DNA of 64,000 nt, taken from contig NW_023998415.1 in NCBI RefSeq assembly GCF_014805625.2, forward strand, positions 17,993,682 to 18,057,681. The letters run 5' to 3'. The translations under genes and the position numbers were made by a program. Shown in pieces: positions 1-12,493 of this stretch. Origin of the DNA: Glossina fuscipes. Its lineage: Eukaryota; Arthropoda; Insecta; Diptera; Glossinidae. The notes under the pieces are model-generated. The model worked only from the letters and a program-made list of their open reading frames with translations, did no database searches and had not been told where the DNA came from. How positions within the stretch are numbered: the first letter of the stretch is position 1; the number at the start of each line of letters is the position of its first letter.

Positions 1-45
<45 letters not shown>
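1..45. repeat. Poly-C run of 45 at the window edge
   Basis: The first 45 bases are all C. No other C run of this length occurs in this AT-rich window, and the sequence turns abruptly into ordinary AT-rich DNA. It is probably a contig-end or sequencing artefact rather than biology. Confidence 0.9.
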
Positions 46-47
<2 letters not shown>

Positions 48-3000
48 GTTTCAATATTTTTGTTTGCAAATGAATTTCGCACGTTTCGCTAAGCGTGCGC
101 TAAAAATATTTTATCAAAATCTATCACGCATCAATAGGTGATATAAAGCCGTCAAACTCAGCCTTATTAGGAAAAGACAATGACAAAAATCAAGTCAACG
201 GTTTAATTGCCATTTAATCTAAAGCAGAGATAATTGCCACGATAACGCTCTGAAAGAATTAATTTTCTTTTACTCTTTTGTACAAGATTTTCCGCCAATA
301 AAGTCAACGAAAATTGTCAACTAAACCCCCATATGCATCGCCTACAGTTTTACGTGACATTTTCCATTTCGTAAATTGTACGGTTTCGTGAAAAGCGATT
401 GGTGTTAATTGACATCGTGCGAGAAAATTTGAAAAGGAACTTAAGACATATCTTAGAAAATGAATAGAAAAAAATGCTTCGGTGGTAATAATGTCAACGG
501 ATGTTGTTATATGCGCCTACTTTGTGTTGATTCAGTATGAATACGTCTTTTGAACGAAACCATATTAATTTGTATTTTTATTTTTTTTTAATTTTTTCCA
601 ATTTCCTGATATTTTTTTGACAGTATGTTTTTTATAGAATTCATCGACAATTGCATAGGCTGAGACAGTGGCAACTGGTTATTTGTCATATCAATTGTCT
701 GGCCCCAAAAATGTGGGCTCAGTGCTTATATTAGCTTGCATGATAAGAAATTTGAATTAAATTAAATTAAATGAAATTAAATTTCTCTACACTTTCATTA
801 CATTTATTATTTATTATATAGATTTCACTAGTTTGTGTAGCTGTATAAATCATATGTACATGCTTACTTGCATGCATACAATGCATATATATACATACTT
901 GTTTATATATGTGTCAATATATATCAACAACTGCTAACACTCACTTTATGTTAGCTGAAATTAACTTATTCTATTTGAATTGATTTTATTATAATTGCAT
1001 TTTATCAATCGAATCGTAATTAGAATGTTATTCCAGTAATTAAACACAATTTAGATTAACACTTTATTCTTAAAATATTGTTTATATCTTATTTTCAGAT
1101 GGGTTGAATTGCGCTTTAGAAATGAGTTTCGATTAGCTGCAAAAAAAAAGTAGAAAAAATCAAATTTACCACATTTGAGCTAGAAATTCATTCATTTGTG
1201 ACACAAATAATTCATAATTCACGATATCAATAAGTATGACATCGCTCCATAACTTTCTGCTCCGAAAACTATATTACGTAACTATTAACAGCCTCATCAT
1301 TTTTGAATTTTGGCAAGTAAAGTAATTTGTGTGTTTGAGTTCAAGTTTTTTATATCGTTTCATATAACGGCCGCCAAGAAATGCATGCAGAAGATGCATC
1401 GCAAAATAATGGAATAGAAGATATGCGAGGACGCTGTCAACCATTTAATTAACTACTAAAAAATTATTAAAAAGTGCTAACATCGAATTTACTCGCGTCA
1501 ATCATTTTTAATTTAAGGCGTTCCATGATCGACATGTCTTTGTCGCTAATTTCAATCTAAAACTAAATTTATAAAAAAAAAAAAAAATATTTAATCTTAG
1601 TCTCTATACCTAGCAGAACAGGTAGGGAATCTTGAAATTATCGACATTTCTATAGTTGTATGTATGCTGCTAGAGACTGGTATTTTAACTGGTATTTGTA
1701 AAAACTTGAAAATAATAACAGGCATGAAGTCTTTGGTGTTGTCTATAAATTCAGCTGTTAAATCAAATATTTTCCTGACGACAATTCGGACATTTTGTAA
1801 TAAGTAAACACAAGGCATTCAATTCCGTGTTTAGTGTGTGCAACGAAAGAGATTCTTTCTAACGCAGAATCCACGAGGAAAACGAATTAGGAAGATAGGG
1901 TGTTTTTATGCGACTGGGAAAGCTTTCAATGCGTTTTTCGTGAAACACATAAAGCACAAACCACAGCCACAAACATCCTTTGGTTCACCTTCACTCTCAA
2001 TAAAGCATTTCCGCTCTGTGGACATTTCCTTAAGTGGACATTGACAGTTTCCAAAAATGTCTATAAATATTTTTGATGAGTTAGATATCATCAGGTAAGA
2101 CATTAGGATGCAGCAGAGTCTAATTTCACACACAGCAATCCTCGTGGAGCGCTTAAGGAAACGTTTGAAATTTTAAGGAGAAAGCTTCTTCCAGGTAATA
2201 CATCTTTGTTTACAATGATTCTTCTTTCAATGGTCGGCTTATATGTTTTTACTTCTGCCACGAACGATTTGTCGCGAGCGTTAAAATAGTTAACCGTCGC
2301 TGACGACCAGACTTAGGAGTAATACTAGGTTACTGTGAGTAACTGTGGCAAGCGGCTCTGTCATGTCGTGATCTGCATTGATCTCTTTCTGTAATTATTC
2401 AAACACTCAGAAGCGAAAATTAGAGACGTAGTTTCTCACTGGGGCTATAATCAGAACAAGCAAGCAAGCAAGTATCCTACTGAATATTAAAGCACATTTA
2501 AATTCAAAAAAAAAAAAAAGAAAAGGTGGTAATCAAAATTTTTTATTTTTTATTTTTTTTTTTAATATGACCAATCACTCAGGGTATATTACCTGGTTGT
2601 GTAACAGGAAGGAAGTCGGAAAGGCGAGGGAATAATGAGAAAGAGACAGGGAATTTCAATCGGTAAGTGTTATGTCCCTGTCAACTGAGCAATTTCTAGC
2701 GCTGCCCTGCAATGGTATGCAATGGTGTCTAAATGCGTTTCGGGTAATATTTGCCGCATTGATATATAATAGAAAATACAATATAAATATCTCAACTAAT
2801 ATCGGATAAAAATAATGCAACAGATTTTTCACTAGATCTTCGCATCACACCTACGATCTCCTGATGTAATATGTTTATTGAAACGCATCCTATGGAAAAT
2901 CATTTTGCAAAAGTTGCTTTATTTATTTGTTTATTTATTTATTTATTTATTTATTTTTTTTTTGTTTAATGTTATACTAAAACTAATGCTTATGTATGAC

Positions 3001-3663
3001 AACAATTGGTTAAAAAATAAAAGAAGAACCACAAATGTACAGAACAGATTGTTATGAATTTTTACATACACGTACGCATTTCCGTCCTGGGTTTCTTTTC
3101 TTTGTAGCATACACACTATTATCAACTTCGTTTATCATTTTCGTTAATTTCGTCTCTTTCATTTTCAATTTCATTTTTGCGGCTTTCAACTTATGCTTTT
3201 ATTGTTGTAAATTCTATTTCCTTTTTCAGTTTCTTTCTTAATTTAGTCATTCTTCACTACTGCGAAGTTATCCCATATGTTTGCAGATAATTTTCGACAT
3301 AAAATTTTATGGTAAGTTAATGCATGAATCGCGTGAGGTTTGAGTTTACTTAGAAACCGCCAAAAACCATATGTGTTTTAAAATCGGTTTTTTTTTTTTT
3401 TTTTTTTTTTTTTGTATACGAATGCATAAAACTTAATTATCTCTATCAGGGATTGTAAAAATCCACGAAATATTAATCACAGTTTAAACCGCAGTCGTTA
3501 GCAATATTCAACCAAAGTTTAATTTTCGATTGTACGTACAACTGGCGTAAGCTGAAGTGGATTCTTTCGTTTGTATTTGTATTTATATGCGACAAGTTAA
3601 TGATGCACAAATGCATCATATTCGGTTTATACTTTCCGGGTAGGTAGGGTGTAGAAAACGAGA

Positions 3664-3712
<49 letters not shown>

Positions 3713-6700
3713 TCATGGACATGACAAGTATTGAAATATTTCGAATAAATCAAATAAATTGCATAGTATGGACAAGCGATTTGCTTGCCTAACTTAATTT
3801 AATTAAATTTTCCCTCGAAAATCATTACGCAATATTGCCGCATTAAATGCTAAACAATTTACAATTTATATGACTGTTTGATGTGTTTTCAATGCTGTTG
3901 ATGTGAAAGGCATATAATCACAGCCTCTGATAAAATTCCTTTAAGTGATTAAATGTTATTTTCGTCTGTTTATGCTTAGCATTTATTTACAATAGCAAAA
4001 ATGAAAAGGAAAAGAAGAAATTAATGAACGAGAAACGCACAATAGAAATTATATTCAGGTTAGACCGAATCAGTTTATCTAGTAGTTATCACTGAAGAGC
4101 TTATTACATAAATAATTGTAAAAAATAATTTTTATAATTTTTCAAATATTATTAATATTTCAGAACTGAACAAACAGTTCACTGAGGCCGATGTTTGATC
4201 TTATCCAATAATAATGAAATAACGAAAGGGATTTTAATAAAAAAATTCCTCCTTATATACGTTTCGTTAAGTCTTTAATCATGTGTCGTTCCGATTTCAA
4301 CAAACATAGACAGATAGATAGATAGATCGATAGATGGATAGATAGATAGATAGATAGATAGATATGACTTACGAATAAATCGATTCGACTATTTATGATA
4401 AATAAGAATGTATATAACATGCTTTGTGGCGTCTGCGATGCATAATAAGCATTCGACAAATCTAACATACTTCGCATTGTGACATTACAACAACAGCAAT
4501 AACCGCAACAGAAAAATATTACAGAGAAATAGTACAAGTTTTTACTCAAAACGAAATGGAATAGTGTAGAGGAAATATTCTATGTGTTTATTTGCCTCGC
4601 ATACCATAATTAAGGGTGTGAGTGAATGAATAAAAGATTGCTTCTGCTCTTTACATTTACTAACATATAAGCGCACATATTGCTTATAAGAGCAAAACAC
4701 TACATGAAATTACACATTAAGTCGTAGTTATGTGGTTAACACACTCATTAGCACTACCCCGCCCCTACCGTCCTCATCATCAGCGTATCATTCCAGTAAC
4801 TTTGGCATATGGCGGCTGCGAAAGTCATTTGAAACACTTATGAATATGAAAATTTTTGAAGAAGAGAAAATTAAAGAATTTTCTAAAAGGTTTTATTTAT
4901 TTATTTACTTTTTTTTTTGGCCTTTTATATAAAAAAAATAAAAAAAATATGTTTTAACCGTATTTTAACACAAATAAACACTGCAAGTAAAAAGTCAGTG
5001 TAATGCAGTTAACCCGTACACAACTCACAGAGATGTACAGTTTGCCGAGTTTATCCTTGATTAACAAGATGAAGCGAGTTTGTCCGAAAGTCTTTAAAAT
5101 CTTCTTAGGCGTCAAAATTGAGATAAAATGTAGGTATCACACATCACAGATAGAATGCTTGAAAAAGTCGCATTCCTCCCATAAACTTTTCTCAGAATAA
5201 TCGTAAATTTAATATGTCAACGTAGTTGCGTTAATAATTTACAACTTAGAGCAGATATCGTTCGAAAGTTTAGCACAAATATTTAATGTGAAAACAACCT
5301 TATTGACTTCATCGAAAAGTTAACAATTAACAATTATCAAAAGAGTGACCCTGCAATGACTAAATTACTTATATCTTGATCATACATTTTGAATATAAAA
5401 AATTCGATCTTTTATTTATATGTTTTTTTTTAAGACAATTGTTCGTCCTAAATATTGCTGAAAATTTCCATATGAATGCATTCTAAATGAGATTATGATC
5501 ATCAACAAATCTGGTTCGAAGCTTTCTTCAATTAAAAATTTTCAATAAAATACTTGTCACCCTATCCATCAATAACTTAATCCGTGTATCTGTTTTTTTT
5601 TTTGTCGTCTATTGTTCGAAAATTGAGATAGAAGGAAAAAAGCAGCCCATACCCGATCCCTTAAAACAAGATGAAAACTTTGTAATATTGTAATGTAGTT
5701 CGTGGAAAATGTCATTTCACGGTTATTTGCTAATAAAAATGGTTCTGATTGCCCAAGTTGCACGCCTACAATTTTAAACTCATTTTGTAATTTTGCCATT
5801 TTCAAGACAATATATATATATAGCCGAGATATCCTTCAATGTGATTACTATTTCAAGTTCCTTTCTAGTTAGACGTACATTATGTGAACAACATTAGATA
5901 TACACAGCGGTTTTAGATATCGTTTAATTAAGATGCAATTTAACATTTCTTGGAAAAAAAAAAAAAAACAAAATGGTTTACTAAAACATTTATTTTCTAC
6001 GTATGGTAACAAGTACGATCGTAGCGAAGACTATGTAATGTAAGTATCAAAATATGTGTGTGTGTTTGTGTGTGTGTGTGTATGTATGATTTATGTGAAA
6101 AGTCACTTTGAGAATGTTCTTTCGTATAGACAGCAATGGTGTCCATTGAAGTGGAATTCATTTCGAAAACCAAAAGGGGATTAAGCAGTGAATGCCTAAA
6201 AATTGTTTTCAAAATTTTGTATAAATTCAGAGAAAACGAAACAAAAAATGATGAAAATGTGTGTGTACCTTATGCAAGGCAAGGATGGCATTGCTAAGGC
6301 TCAATACCTCAATCTTGCTTGCTTTTTCTCAAGGGCCTTTGCTTAAAGTTACGACTCTATAAATATGTTAAAACATTATTTCTTCTCTGCAACATATCTG
6401 AGTACATTTCACTTAGCGAACAAAACATTTATATATTTTAATATGAGAAACGTGTTTTTGAAGAATCTGTATGAATGCTATTACAAGCTAAGAGCACATG
6501 TTGCCTTTATCCTTCATCAGCGAAGAATGCTGATATACTAACTTGGCCGACGCATTCGCAACATATGAAATTGAAATGAAATGCGAATGCACTTATGAAC
6601 AGTGTTCGATTTGAAGGTTAATTTTGCGATATACTTCTATAGGTCCGTTGCCGCAGCGAGTTTAAATATATCAGACATTGCGATGATTATTTACGATTGA

Positions 6701-6820
6701 CTTATTACTTGCATAGATTTAGTTTGAGAGTAAGAAAAACCTTGCATTCAAGCAAAGCCAACTCTATTACCAAGCTCCCGATGACTTTTTGAAAGTGTAG
6801 CAATGTGTGAGGAGGAGCTC
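46..6820. other. Intergenic, no gene recognised
   Basis: This is AT-rich DNA with no reading frame that looks like a known protein. It holds simple repeats: a poly-T tract around 3388-3413, an (AT)n run passing into (AC)n at 3667-3712, a GATA/TAGA array at 4310-4364 and a GT-rich run at about 6056-6090. The open frames are short and low in complexity, so I treat them as chance. Confidence 0.6.
4310..4364. repeat. GATA/TAGA tetranucleotide microsatellite
   Basis: This is a run of GATA units interrupted by a few substitutions. It is an ordinary fly microsatellite. Confidence 0.9.
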
Positions 6821-7070
6821 TATATATATATATATATCAGTTTTGAGTAGTGCTCGAAACATGTCAGTGTGTAAAAGTAGTGACGTGCGAAATACAAAAA
6901 AAGAACAAACATATGTTACACATAGGTTGCTTGCAAATTTTTCGTTTTAAACATGAAGATGGCAGTCTGTATCCGTAAAAGTTACGTGCGATAAGTTTCT
7001 AGGCGCGAGGCGTACTCAGCGAAGTTTTAGTGGCTTTCGACGTGCACTCGTTAGGGTGTTTTTGTGAAAT

Positions 7071-7105
<35 letters not shown>

Positions 7106-7121
7106 AATTGTCGAGCTGTTA
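6821..7121 (+). promoter_or_regulatory. Candidate core promoter and non-coding first exon
   Basis: An alternating TA run (6821-6836) is followed about 30 bases later by TCAGTG, with the A at 6866, which fits the fly initiator consensus TCAKTY loosely. The next 200 bases are richer in CpG than the surroundings and carry no long ORF. A good splice-donor string, GTGAGTGT, starts at 7122, just after a 33-base poly-A tract (7072-7104). Together this resembles a TATA/Inr promoter with an untranslated first exon on the plus strand. I find no matching downstream gene on that strand, so the call is weak. Confidence 0.2.
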
Positions 7122-9240
7122 GTGAGTGTAGTTTTTTTGAAATAAATTAAGAACAAATTAAACGCTCTGTGTATTATTTATCGCGATGAGTTTTTGTTAG
7201 TAATCGCGATGCATTATCATGAAAACAGCGCTCATTGAACTTCTAAATTCTATATCTTAGGTTAAATTGATCTTTAATATGTTTTTTTTTTTTTTTTGTT
7301 TATTTTCTATTATATATGTATGTTTAATGTTTAATGTACGTAATGTTTAAAAAAATTAAAAGAAAATATATAAACTTGGAAGATTAATTAAAATAATTAA
7401 TTAATGGAAAAATAAACTACTTTCTAAATGGAAGATCCAATACGATTCCTATTCAATTTGTTTATCGCATTGGCAAGGCATTTACCTGACTACCCAGTCT
7501 GAGAAAGCAGTTTGAAGAAAGGCGTTACATTGAATGTGTGATAAATTGAAAATTCAGGTCATCATCGAGGCATAGTTGTGTTCGCAACAAACCACATGAA
7601 CTTAACAATAAGACGGGAAGCCTTCGATTGATGTACTTGAAGTATTTCAGTGTTAAAGTTACTGACTGTAACTGCCTGGCTGCCCGGGTCCAAATAAGTT
7701 GCAAGATACTCTTTTGCTCTACTCTAATACACTTTTATTTCTTAGATTAAATTAAGAGTCTGGACGAATTAGCGAAAAAAGGTTTTTTGATTTTTAACTT
7801 AAGTTAGACGTTTAGTTTTTATATAATTTTTTCCCCTTTTAAGCCTTGGTACTATTTACATGCTCGGTGAGCGTATATGCGATAAGGTGAAGGTGAACGG
7901 TGCAACTGTATGTGGCCTTATTGTGCTGATTAGTTTTCGTTTAATGACCTTAACGATAAAACCTAATTGTATTGTTTATTTTGTTTTTTTTTTTTTTTTG
8001 TCCGAAAGGGCCGATCGCTGCGCGTTTGGTTTATTTTTTTTGTAACGATAGATAATGAAATAAAGTTTAGCAGCAATGAATTATGTTTAGCAGTGTGCAC
8101 ATAGTTCTAATTCTAATTCCGTTAGACGTGCTTAGATATTGCAACCGAAAATTGAACATGAATATGAAAGCATTTCCATGCACTAACACGCAAAACAACA
8201 TCTTCGGAATACATTACATAAAAATATACATTGATATAAACTTACGGCCAAAACAAATATCAGCACTTTTTCCAGTTTTCAAGACGAATTTTCTTTATTT
8301 TAATTTTTTTATTTGCTTAAAGTTTGTGTTCCTCGCATATTTAATTTTTCTTCTCTTCTATCAATTGAGTTAAATTGATTTTGTATATTGTAACGAAGCG
8401 TACGAATGGATTATAGTCGTTTCGCTTGCTTTTGGCTTGCAACGGTCAAAAGTGCCTATCAGATCCTAAAACGAAATGATTTATGCCAGTGTAATATTCA
8501 AGGTCGCAACTCTACTTCTATCTATTCGTCCGTCCAGCATAGTTTTTCGATATTCTATTAAAGTGAACGTGAACATTAGTTAAGCTTCGCACATTAGGTT
8601 TGAAAATGAATGTTCTGTCTTTCCTTCCCCCAACGCTTATCCTACTAAAAAAAAAAAAAACAAAAAAATTAACAGATAAATAGTTTAATTAATGATATCA
8701 ACAACATCTACACGGATATAATGGACTTTTATTTAAAATTTAGTAAAAGTATGGATTAGAAAATTGTTGCACGGACCAAATTACACACACAGAATATACA
8801 GAATACACAGAATATTGTATATGCATCACTGTTTACAGGGGGTTGTGGTTGTCTAAAATTCGTCGTCTTACTAGTTTTTCATATTTATTTTACTTGCAAG
8901 CTTTCGATTCGAATGCATTTAAATCAATCAACGTAGCATAGCTCAAGCGATGCAAAGGCTGCGGAATATATTATAATAATATAAAGCAAAATTTCGTTCT
9001 AAGCGTAACTAGTTCTCCTAATGAAAATATCCTAAAATTATTATATTTTAAAGGTTTACTACACGAATATCATATCACTGCAAGTTTTCGGAAGAGATTT
9101 TGTCACTGCTTTTGGTGTTGTTGATCGTAGATAAGCATGAGCGCAGTCGACGTTACGTTTTAATATAGCTCCTACCATCATTTCATTCAATGCTTAATTT
9201 GTAGATAGACCAATATTCTATTATAATAGGATAATCATAA
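7122..9240. other. Intergenic, no gene recognised
   Basis: This stretch is AT-rich with poly-T/poly-A tracts. Its right part may be the 3' untranslated region of the receptor gene on the minus strand. On that strand an AATAAA lies at 8884-8889, about 560 bases past the receptor stop codon, and could be its polyadenylation signal. Confidence 0.5.
8884..8889 (-). promoter_or_regulatory. Possible polyadenylation signal of sNPF-R
   Basis: The plus strand reads TTTATT, so the minus strand reads AATAAA. It is the first perfect signal I noticed downstream of the receptor stop codon. Such hexamers are common in AT-rich DNA, so this is only a candidate. Confidence 0.25.
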
Positions 9241-9307
9241 GTTGAAGTCGTTGACTTAGTCTGGCGTCTCGTCTGGAGTCTACTTAAGTCTAGACTTCGA
9301 CTTCAAC
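9241..9307. repeat. Inverted repeat (10-bp arms) downstream of sNPF-R
   Basis: GTTGAAGTCG at 9241-9250 is matched by its exact reverse complement at 9298-9307. The 47-base spacer is rich in GTCT/AGAC and contains the palindrome GTCTAGAC, so further pairing inside the loop is possible. It lies about 145 bases past the receptor stop codon on the receptor's strand and would fold in the 3' untranslated region if transcribed. Confidence 0.6.
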
Positions 9308-9437
9308 TAAGACGGTTGCCGCTGATATCGATCCAAGAAGCAAGAAGCATCTTAAAGGCTTACGAATATTAGGGGCAGATGGTTATATTCATGTCCTTTG
9401 GCTTTATCTATTTTAATTCTGATTCCTTGTGCAATTT

Positions 9438-9446
9438 GTACTCACC
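9438..9446 (-). promoter_or_regulatory. Strong splice-donor sequence just after the sNPF-R stop
   Basis: On the minus strand the bases after the TGA stop (9454-9452) run GAAAGG|GTGAGTAC, with the GT at 9445-9444. This is close to a perfect fly 5' splice site. If used, it marks an intron in the 3' untranslated region only six bases past the stop codon. The matching acceptor was not identified. Confidence 0.4.
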
Positions 9447-9451
9447 CTTTC

Positions 9452-11314
9452 TCAGTTGCAGCTTCGTTTGTTTCGCTCAGTATGGGCGGGACTGCGTTCC
9501 ATTTTGCTGCGTGTGCGCGATTCTGGTACGGCTGAAATAAGAGCGGCGTTATGTGCAGCGATAAAAGGCGTTTCGGAGAAACGCGTTTCATTTATCCTAT
9601 CATTATCGTTGGTTTCACGCTGATCTTCGTTTTGATAGTTGCGATGTTTACGTATATCGGTGTCGTTTAATAAAATTTCGACTTGATTGCTACTTTGTAC
9701 TAAGCAAGCAGCATTAATGCCGCCACCGACGCTAGTGCCAATAGCGGCGACTCTTTCCAAGCAAGGTGACAAAACGTTCCGGCCATTGCCATAGGGTGTT
9801 TCTCGCGGTGTTACTAGCAATTTTTCTTTGGTGGCCGTAATGCAAGTATCTTGTGTTATACCATTATCATCGTCATGATCATAATTATCTATGCTGCTGC
9901 CGTGAGTGTTAATAGCACCTCCCCCATTGCCATTATTACCGTGGTGTAGACGAGGGCCGCAAGTATTACGATCTGAACGGTTATAACCGCGATTAATCAA
10001 ATTATTATTGGATGGGTTAAAACATGGTAAAACATGTTTGAATTCTTTACGGAAATTTTCATTTAGCCAAGCATACAGGAAGGGATTATAACACGTAGAG
10101 GACATGGCGATGGAATGCGCCACGAAAAAGAACAAAGTATAAAAACGCCATTCATTCGATTTTTCATAAAAATCATCAAACATGTTAACCACATTGAGCG
10201 GCAGCCAGGAAAGACCAAAAACAGCTACCATAGCGATAAGCATACGATTTGTACGTTTTTTGCGATCACGATCTGCTTCTTCTTTACGTGACGATTTGGA
10301 GCCTGGCTTAGCTCTGGCACGAGCATTCAATTTCATCGAGATCCATACATAGCAAATAGAAATAATGACAAAGGGTAAAACGAACTGCAATATGGTGGTA
10401 ACGGAACCAAACACTTTACGATAATGCTCCGAAGGCCAATTCTCCTCGCAATAGTAAACAGTGGTGCCGGTGCTGTATGTATCAGTTTCATTGAGCATAT
10501 TAATGGAGCTTACTACTTGCATATAGGCATCGTAGTTGCGTTGATGATCATTGGATATATTGACGGTGGGGGAGTTAGCAATAGGTGTAATATTTGCAGT
10601 CACCCAAGAAACATTAGCATTCAGGCTTACACGTGTTAGCATTTTCATGTACATACCATAAGGCAATGTGGCCAACAGAGCAATAGTCCATATACTAACG
10701 ATTATAATTATACAGGTGCATAATTTCATGCGTGGATGAAACGGATAAATTATAACGAAATAACGGTCGACCGCGATAGAAGTCAAGGTGAGTGTGGATA
10801 TATAGATACTGCAGCCTTGGGCAAATGAGACTAAATGGCAGAGGGTGTGACCGAATGCCCATCGACCCATAAAAGTGTAAAGAGGTGTAAATGGGACGGC
10901 CAGCACGCACAGTAGAATATCCGAAAGGGCCAAATTCGTTATAAAAATATTGGTAACGGTTTGCATGGCACGATTCCTAAGCACCACAAAGCAAACTAAA
11001 ACATTACCAAACACACCCAATACAAATACGGTGGAGTACAGGATGCAGAAGAATATCTGCACAAGTTCGTTGTTTATCAAATCCGCAGAATCGTTGCTGA
11101 TTTCTTGAGGTGCGGGCAACTCAACGCTAGCATAACTGATTGTGGCAGCATTATACAGTTTCTGCTGATCATGATAATATTGACGAAGTTGATGCGTATC
11201 GTTTTGTACAATAGTTGCCGAGTTATTCTTGAAGGCATAACCGAGCCAATTAGACCAGGTGGGTGTAATCGGTGCACTTGTTCTAAGAGTCTTCGTGAGA
11301 TTGAAGTTCGGCAT
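9452..11314 (-). CDS. sNPF-R: Short neuropeptide F receptor (sNPF-R), complete coding frame
   Basis: This is a rhodopsin-class G-protein-coupled receptor of 620 residues for the RLRFamide-type sNPF peptides. In flies these act on feeding, growth and neuromodulation. The seven helices are clear: GNVLV around 103-107 in TM1, LALSD with Asp132 in TM2, DRY at 183-185 after TM3, the FGLSWLP motif at 366-372 in TM6, and NPFLY at 410-414 in TM7. Cys159 and Cys289 form the usual disulfide pair. The TM core and the RRYN-like start of the tail match Drosophila sNPF-R almost word for word. The second extracellular loop (about 224-300) is long, with NxS/T sites at 234, 241, 252 and 275. The tail of about 190 residues is Asn/Gly-rich. 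The start is the first ATG after an in-frame TAG (11341-11339). The frame has no introns. Confidence 0.96.
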   Translation of the reverse strand: MPNFNLTKTLRTSAPITPTWSNWLGYAFKNNSATIVQNDTHQLRQYYHDQQKLYNAATISYASVELPAPQEISNDSADLINNELVQIFFCILYSTVFVLGVFGNVLVCFVVLRNRAMQTVTNIFITNLALSDILLCVLAVPFTPLYTFMGRWAFGHTLCHLVSFAQGCSIYISTLTLTSIAVDRYFVIIYPFHPRMKLCTCIIIIVSIWTIALLATLPYGMYMKMLTRVSLNANVSWVTANITPIANSPTVNISNDHQRNYDAYMQVVSSINMLNETDTYSTGTTVYYCEENWPSEHYRKVFGSVTTILQFVLPFVIISICYVWISMKLNARARAKPGSKSSRKEEADRDRKKRTNRMLIAMVAVFGLSWLPLNVVNMFDDFYEKSNEWRFYTLFFFVAHSIAMSSTCYNPFLYAWLNENFRKEFKHVLPCFNPSNNNLINRGYNRSDRNTCGPRLHHGNNGNGGGAINTHGSSIDNYDHDDDNGITQDTCITATKEKLLVTPRETPYGNGRNVLSPCLERVAAIGTSVGGGINAACLVQSSNQVEILLNDTDIRKHRNYQNEDQRETNDNDRINETRFSETPFIAAHNAALISAVPESRTRSKMERSPAHTERNKRSCN

Positions 11315-11353
11315 GTTGAAATATACTTTTATTAATCGCTATATATATATTTA

Positions 11354-11383
11354 TTCTTCTTCTTCTTCTTCTTCTTCTTCTTC
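11354..11383. repeat. (TTC)10 microsatellite in the sNPF-R 5' leader
   Basis: Ten TTC units (GAA in the receptor's orientation) lie 40 bases upstream of the receptor start codon, so they are probably in its 5' untranslated region or at the end of a leader intron. Confidence 0.85.
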
Positions 11384-12373
11384 TTTATGTTCTTGTAAAC
11401 TTTAAATTTTTCTCTGATTTTACCGCATAAAAAATTTCTTCACAGACTTTGTTTGCATTCAGTGTTTGCTTTTCATTTTATACCATTCACTTGTCTAAAA
11501 TATTATCTTTTGTTCAAATAGCGTGGCTGTGATTGTTAAGACTACATTTATGTGCACATTCGAGAATTTAAGTGTATTTTATTATCATTTGCTTTCAAAT
11601 GCGTTTTCAACATATTTTCAAAACGTTGTTCTACCGTTTCACTGCTCTTGATACTACGGCGTTTCACTGCTTTTGCTTGTAGAATTCTTCTTCTATTTGT
11701 TCCTTTTCCATTCTTTTGCGTTTTTTTGCATTTTCTTTTTTTACATCACCATGATAGCCTTAATTGTTGTAGTTGTCATATATCGAAGTCAAGAGTAAAG
11801 CTGTAAAAAAAAAATTAAAATATGAGAAAGTAAGTTGAAAGCATATTTGTGGTCAAATGAAAAATAAATAAATGGTGTGACATGAAAAAGATTGTTCTCT
11901 GACTCTTACCATTTACCTATTAATCATTCAAGAATCACCTGAAGGCAAACAATTATTACAGAAATACAATGATACAAGTACAGCATTATACTTAAAAATA
12001 AAAAAACGGAAACCACTTAAACCCTCTTAGCGCATGATTGCTTAAGCAGTTTTTACGCATGTGCGAATCCCTTTTTCCCAAAAGTCGATAGCTTCCAACT
12101 TGTTAAGAATAATTGATGAAAGTTCAGTAAAATTTTGCTCTTATTACAAACACTCCCACTTAAGGCAAGAAACTGAAATAAGCCCGGAAAAACTCGAGTA
12201 TTTTACCACAATTCTAATCAATAACTAACGATCGATTATTAAATATTTCCGAAAAAATTTGATATATATATAATAGCTAGGGTTGCTAAAAATTATGCCC
12301 GATCAACTTATTAACATACTCGCAATTAATGAACAATTTTACATTATAGCTATTATTTGCTTCTCGTACTCAC
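11384..12373 (-). other. 5' flank of sNPF-R, possibly a leader intron
   Basis: No ORF of note is present. If the donor at 12373 and an acceptor such as TATATAG (ending at about 11339) are used, this would be an intron in the 5' untranslated region. This is inference from splice-like strings only. Confidence 0.25.
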
Positions 12374-12493
12374 CGCCTGTCTGTGAAAAGTGTTAGGGAT
12401 TCGTGAATGGTAGCGTGGATACCCTTAAATCGATATTGAATATTTGAGAATTGCGGTGTTTTACTACAACTTCATCGCAAGTCACGACTGGCC
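12374..12493 (-). other. Candidate non-coding 5' exon of sNPF-R
   Basis: On the minus strand an acceptor-like string, GTTCTGTCTTTCAG, ends near 12493. A donor, GGCG|GTGAGTACG, lies with its GT at 12373-12372. The roughly 120 bases between them have higher GC than the surroundings and no long ORF. They lie on the receptor strand about 1 kb upstream of its start codon, which suits an untranslated exon. Confidence 0.3.

Noticed and set aside
10424..10910. Short frames on both strands within sNPF-R
   Set aside because: They are shadows of the receptor coding sequence in other frames.
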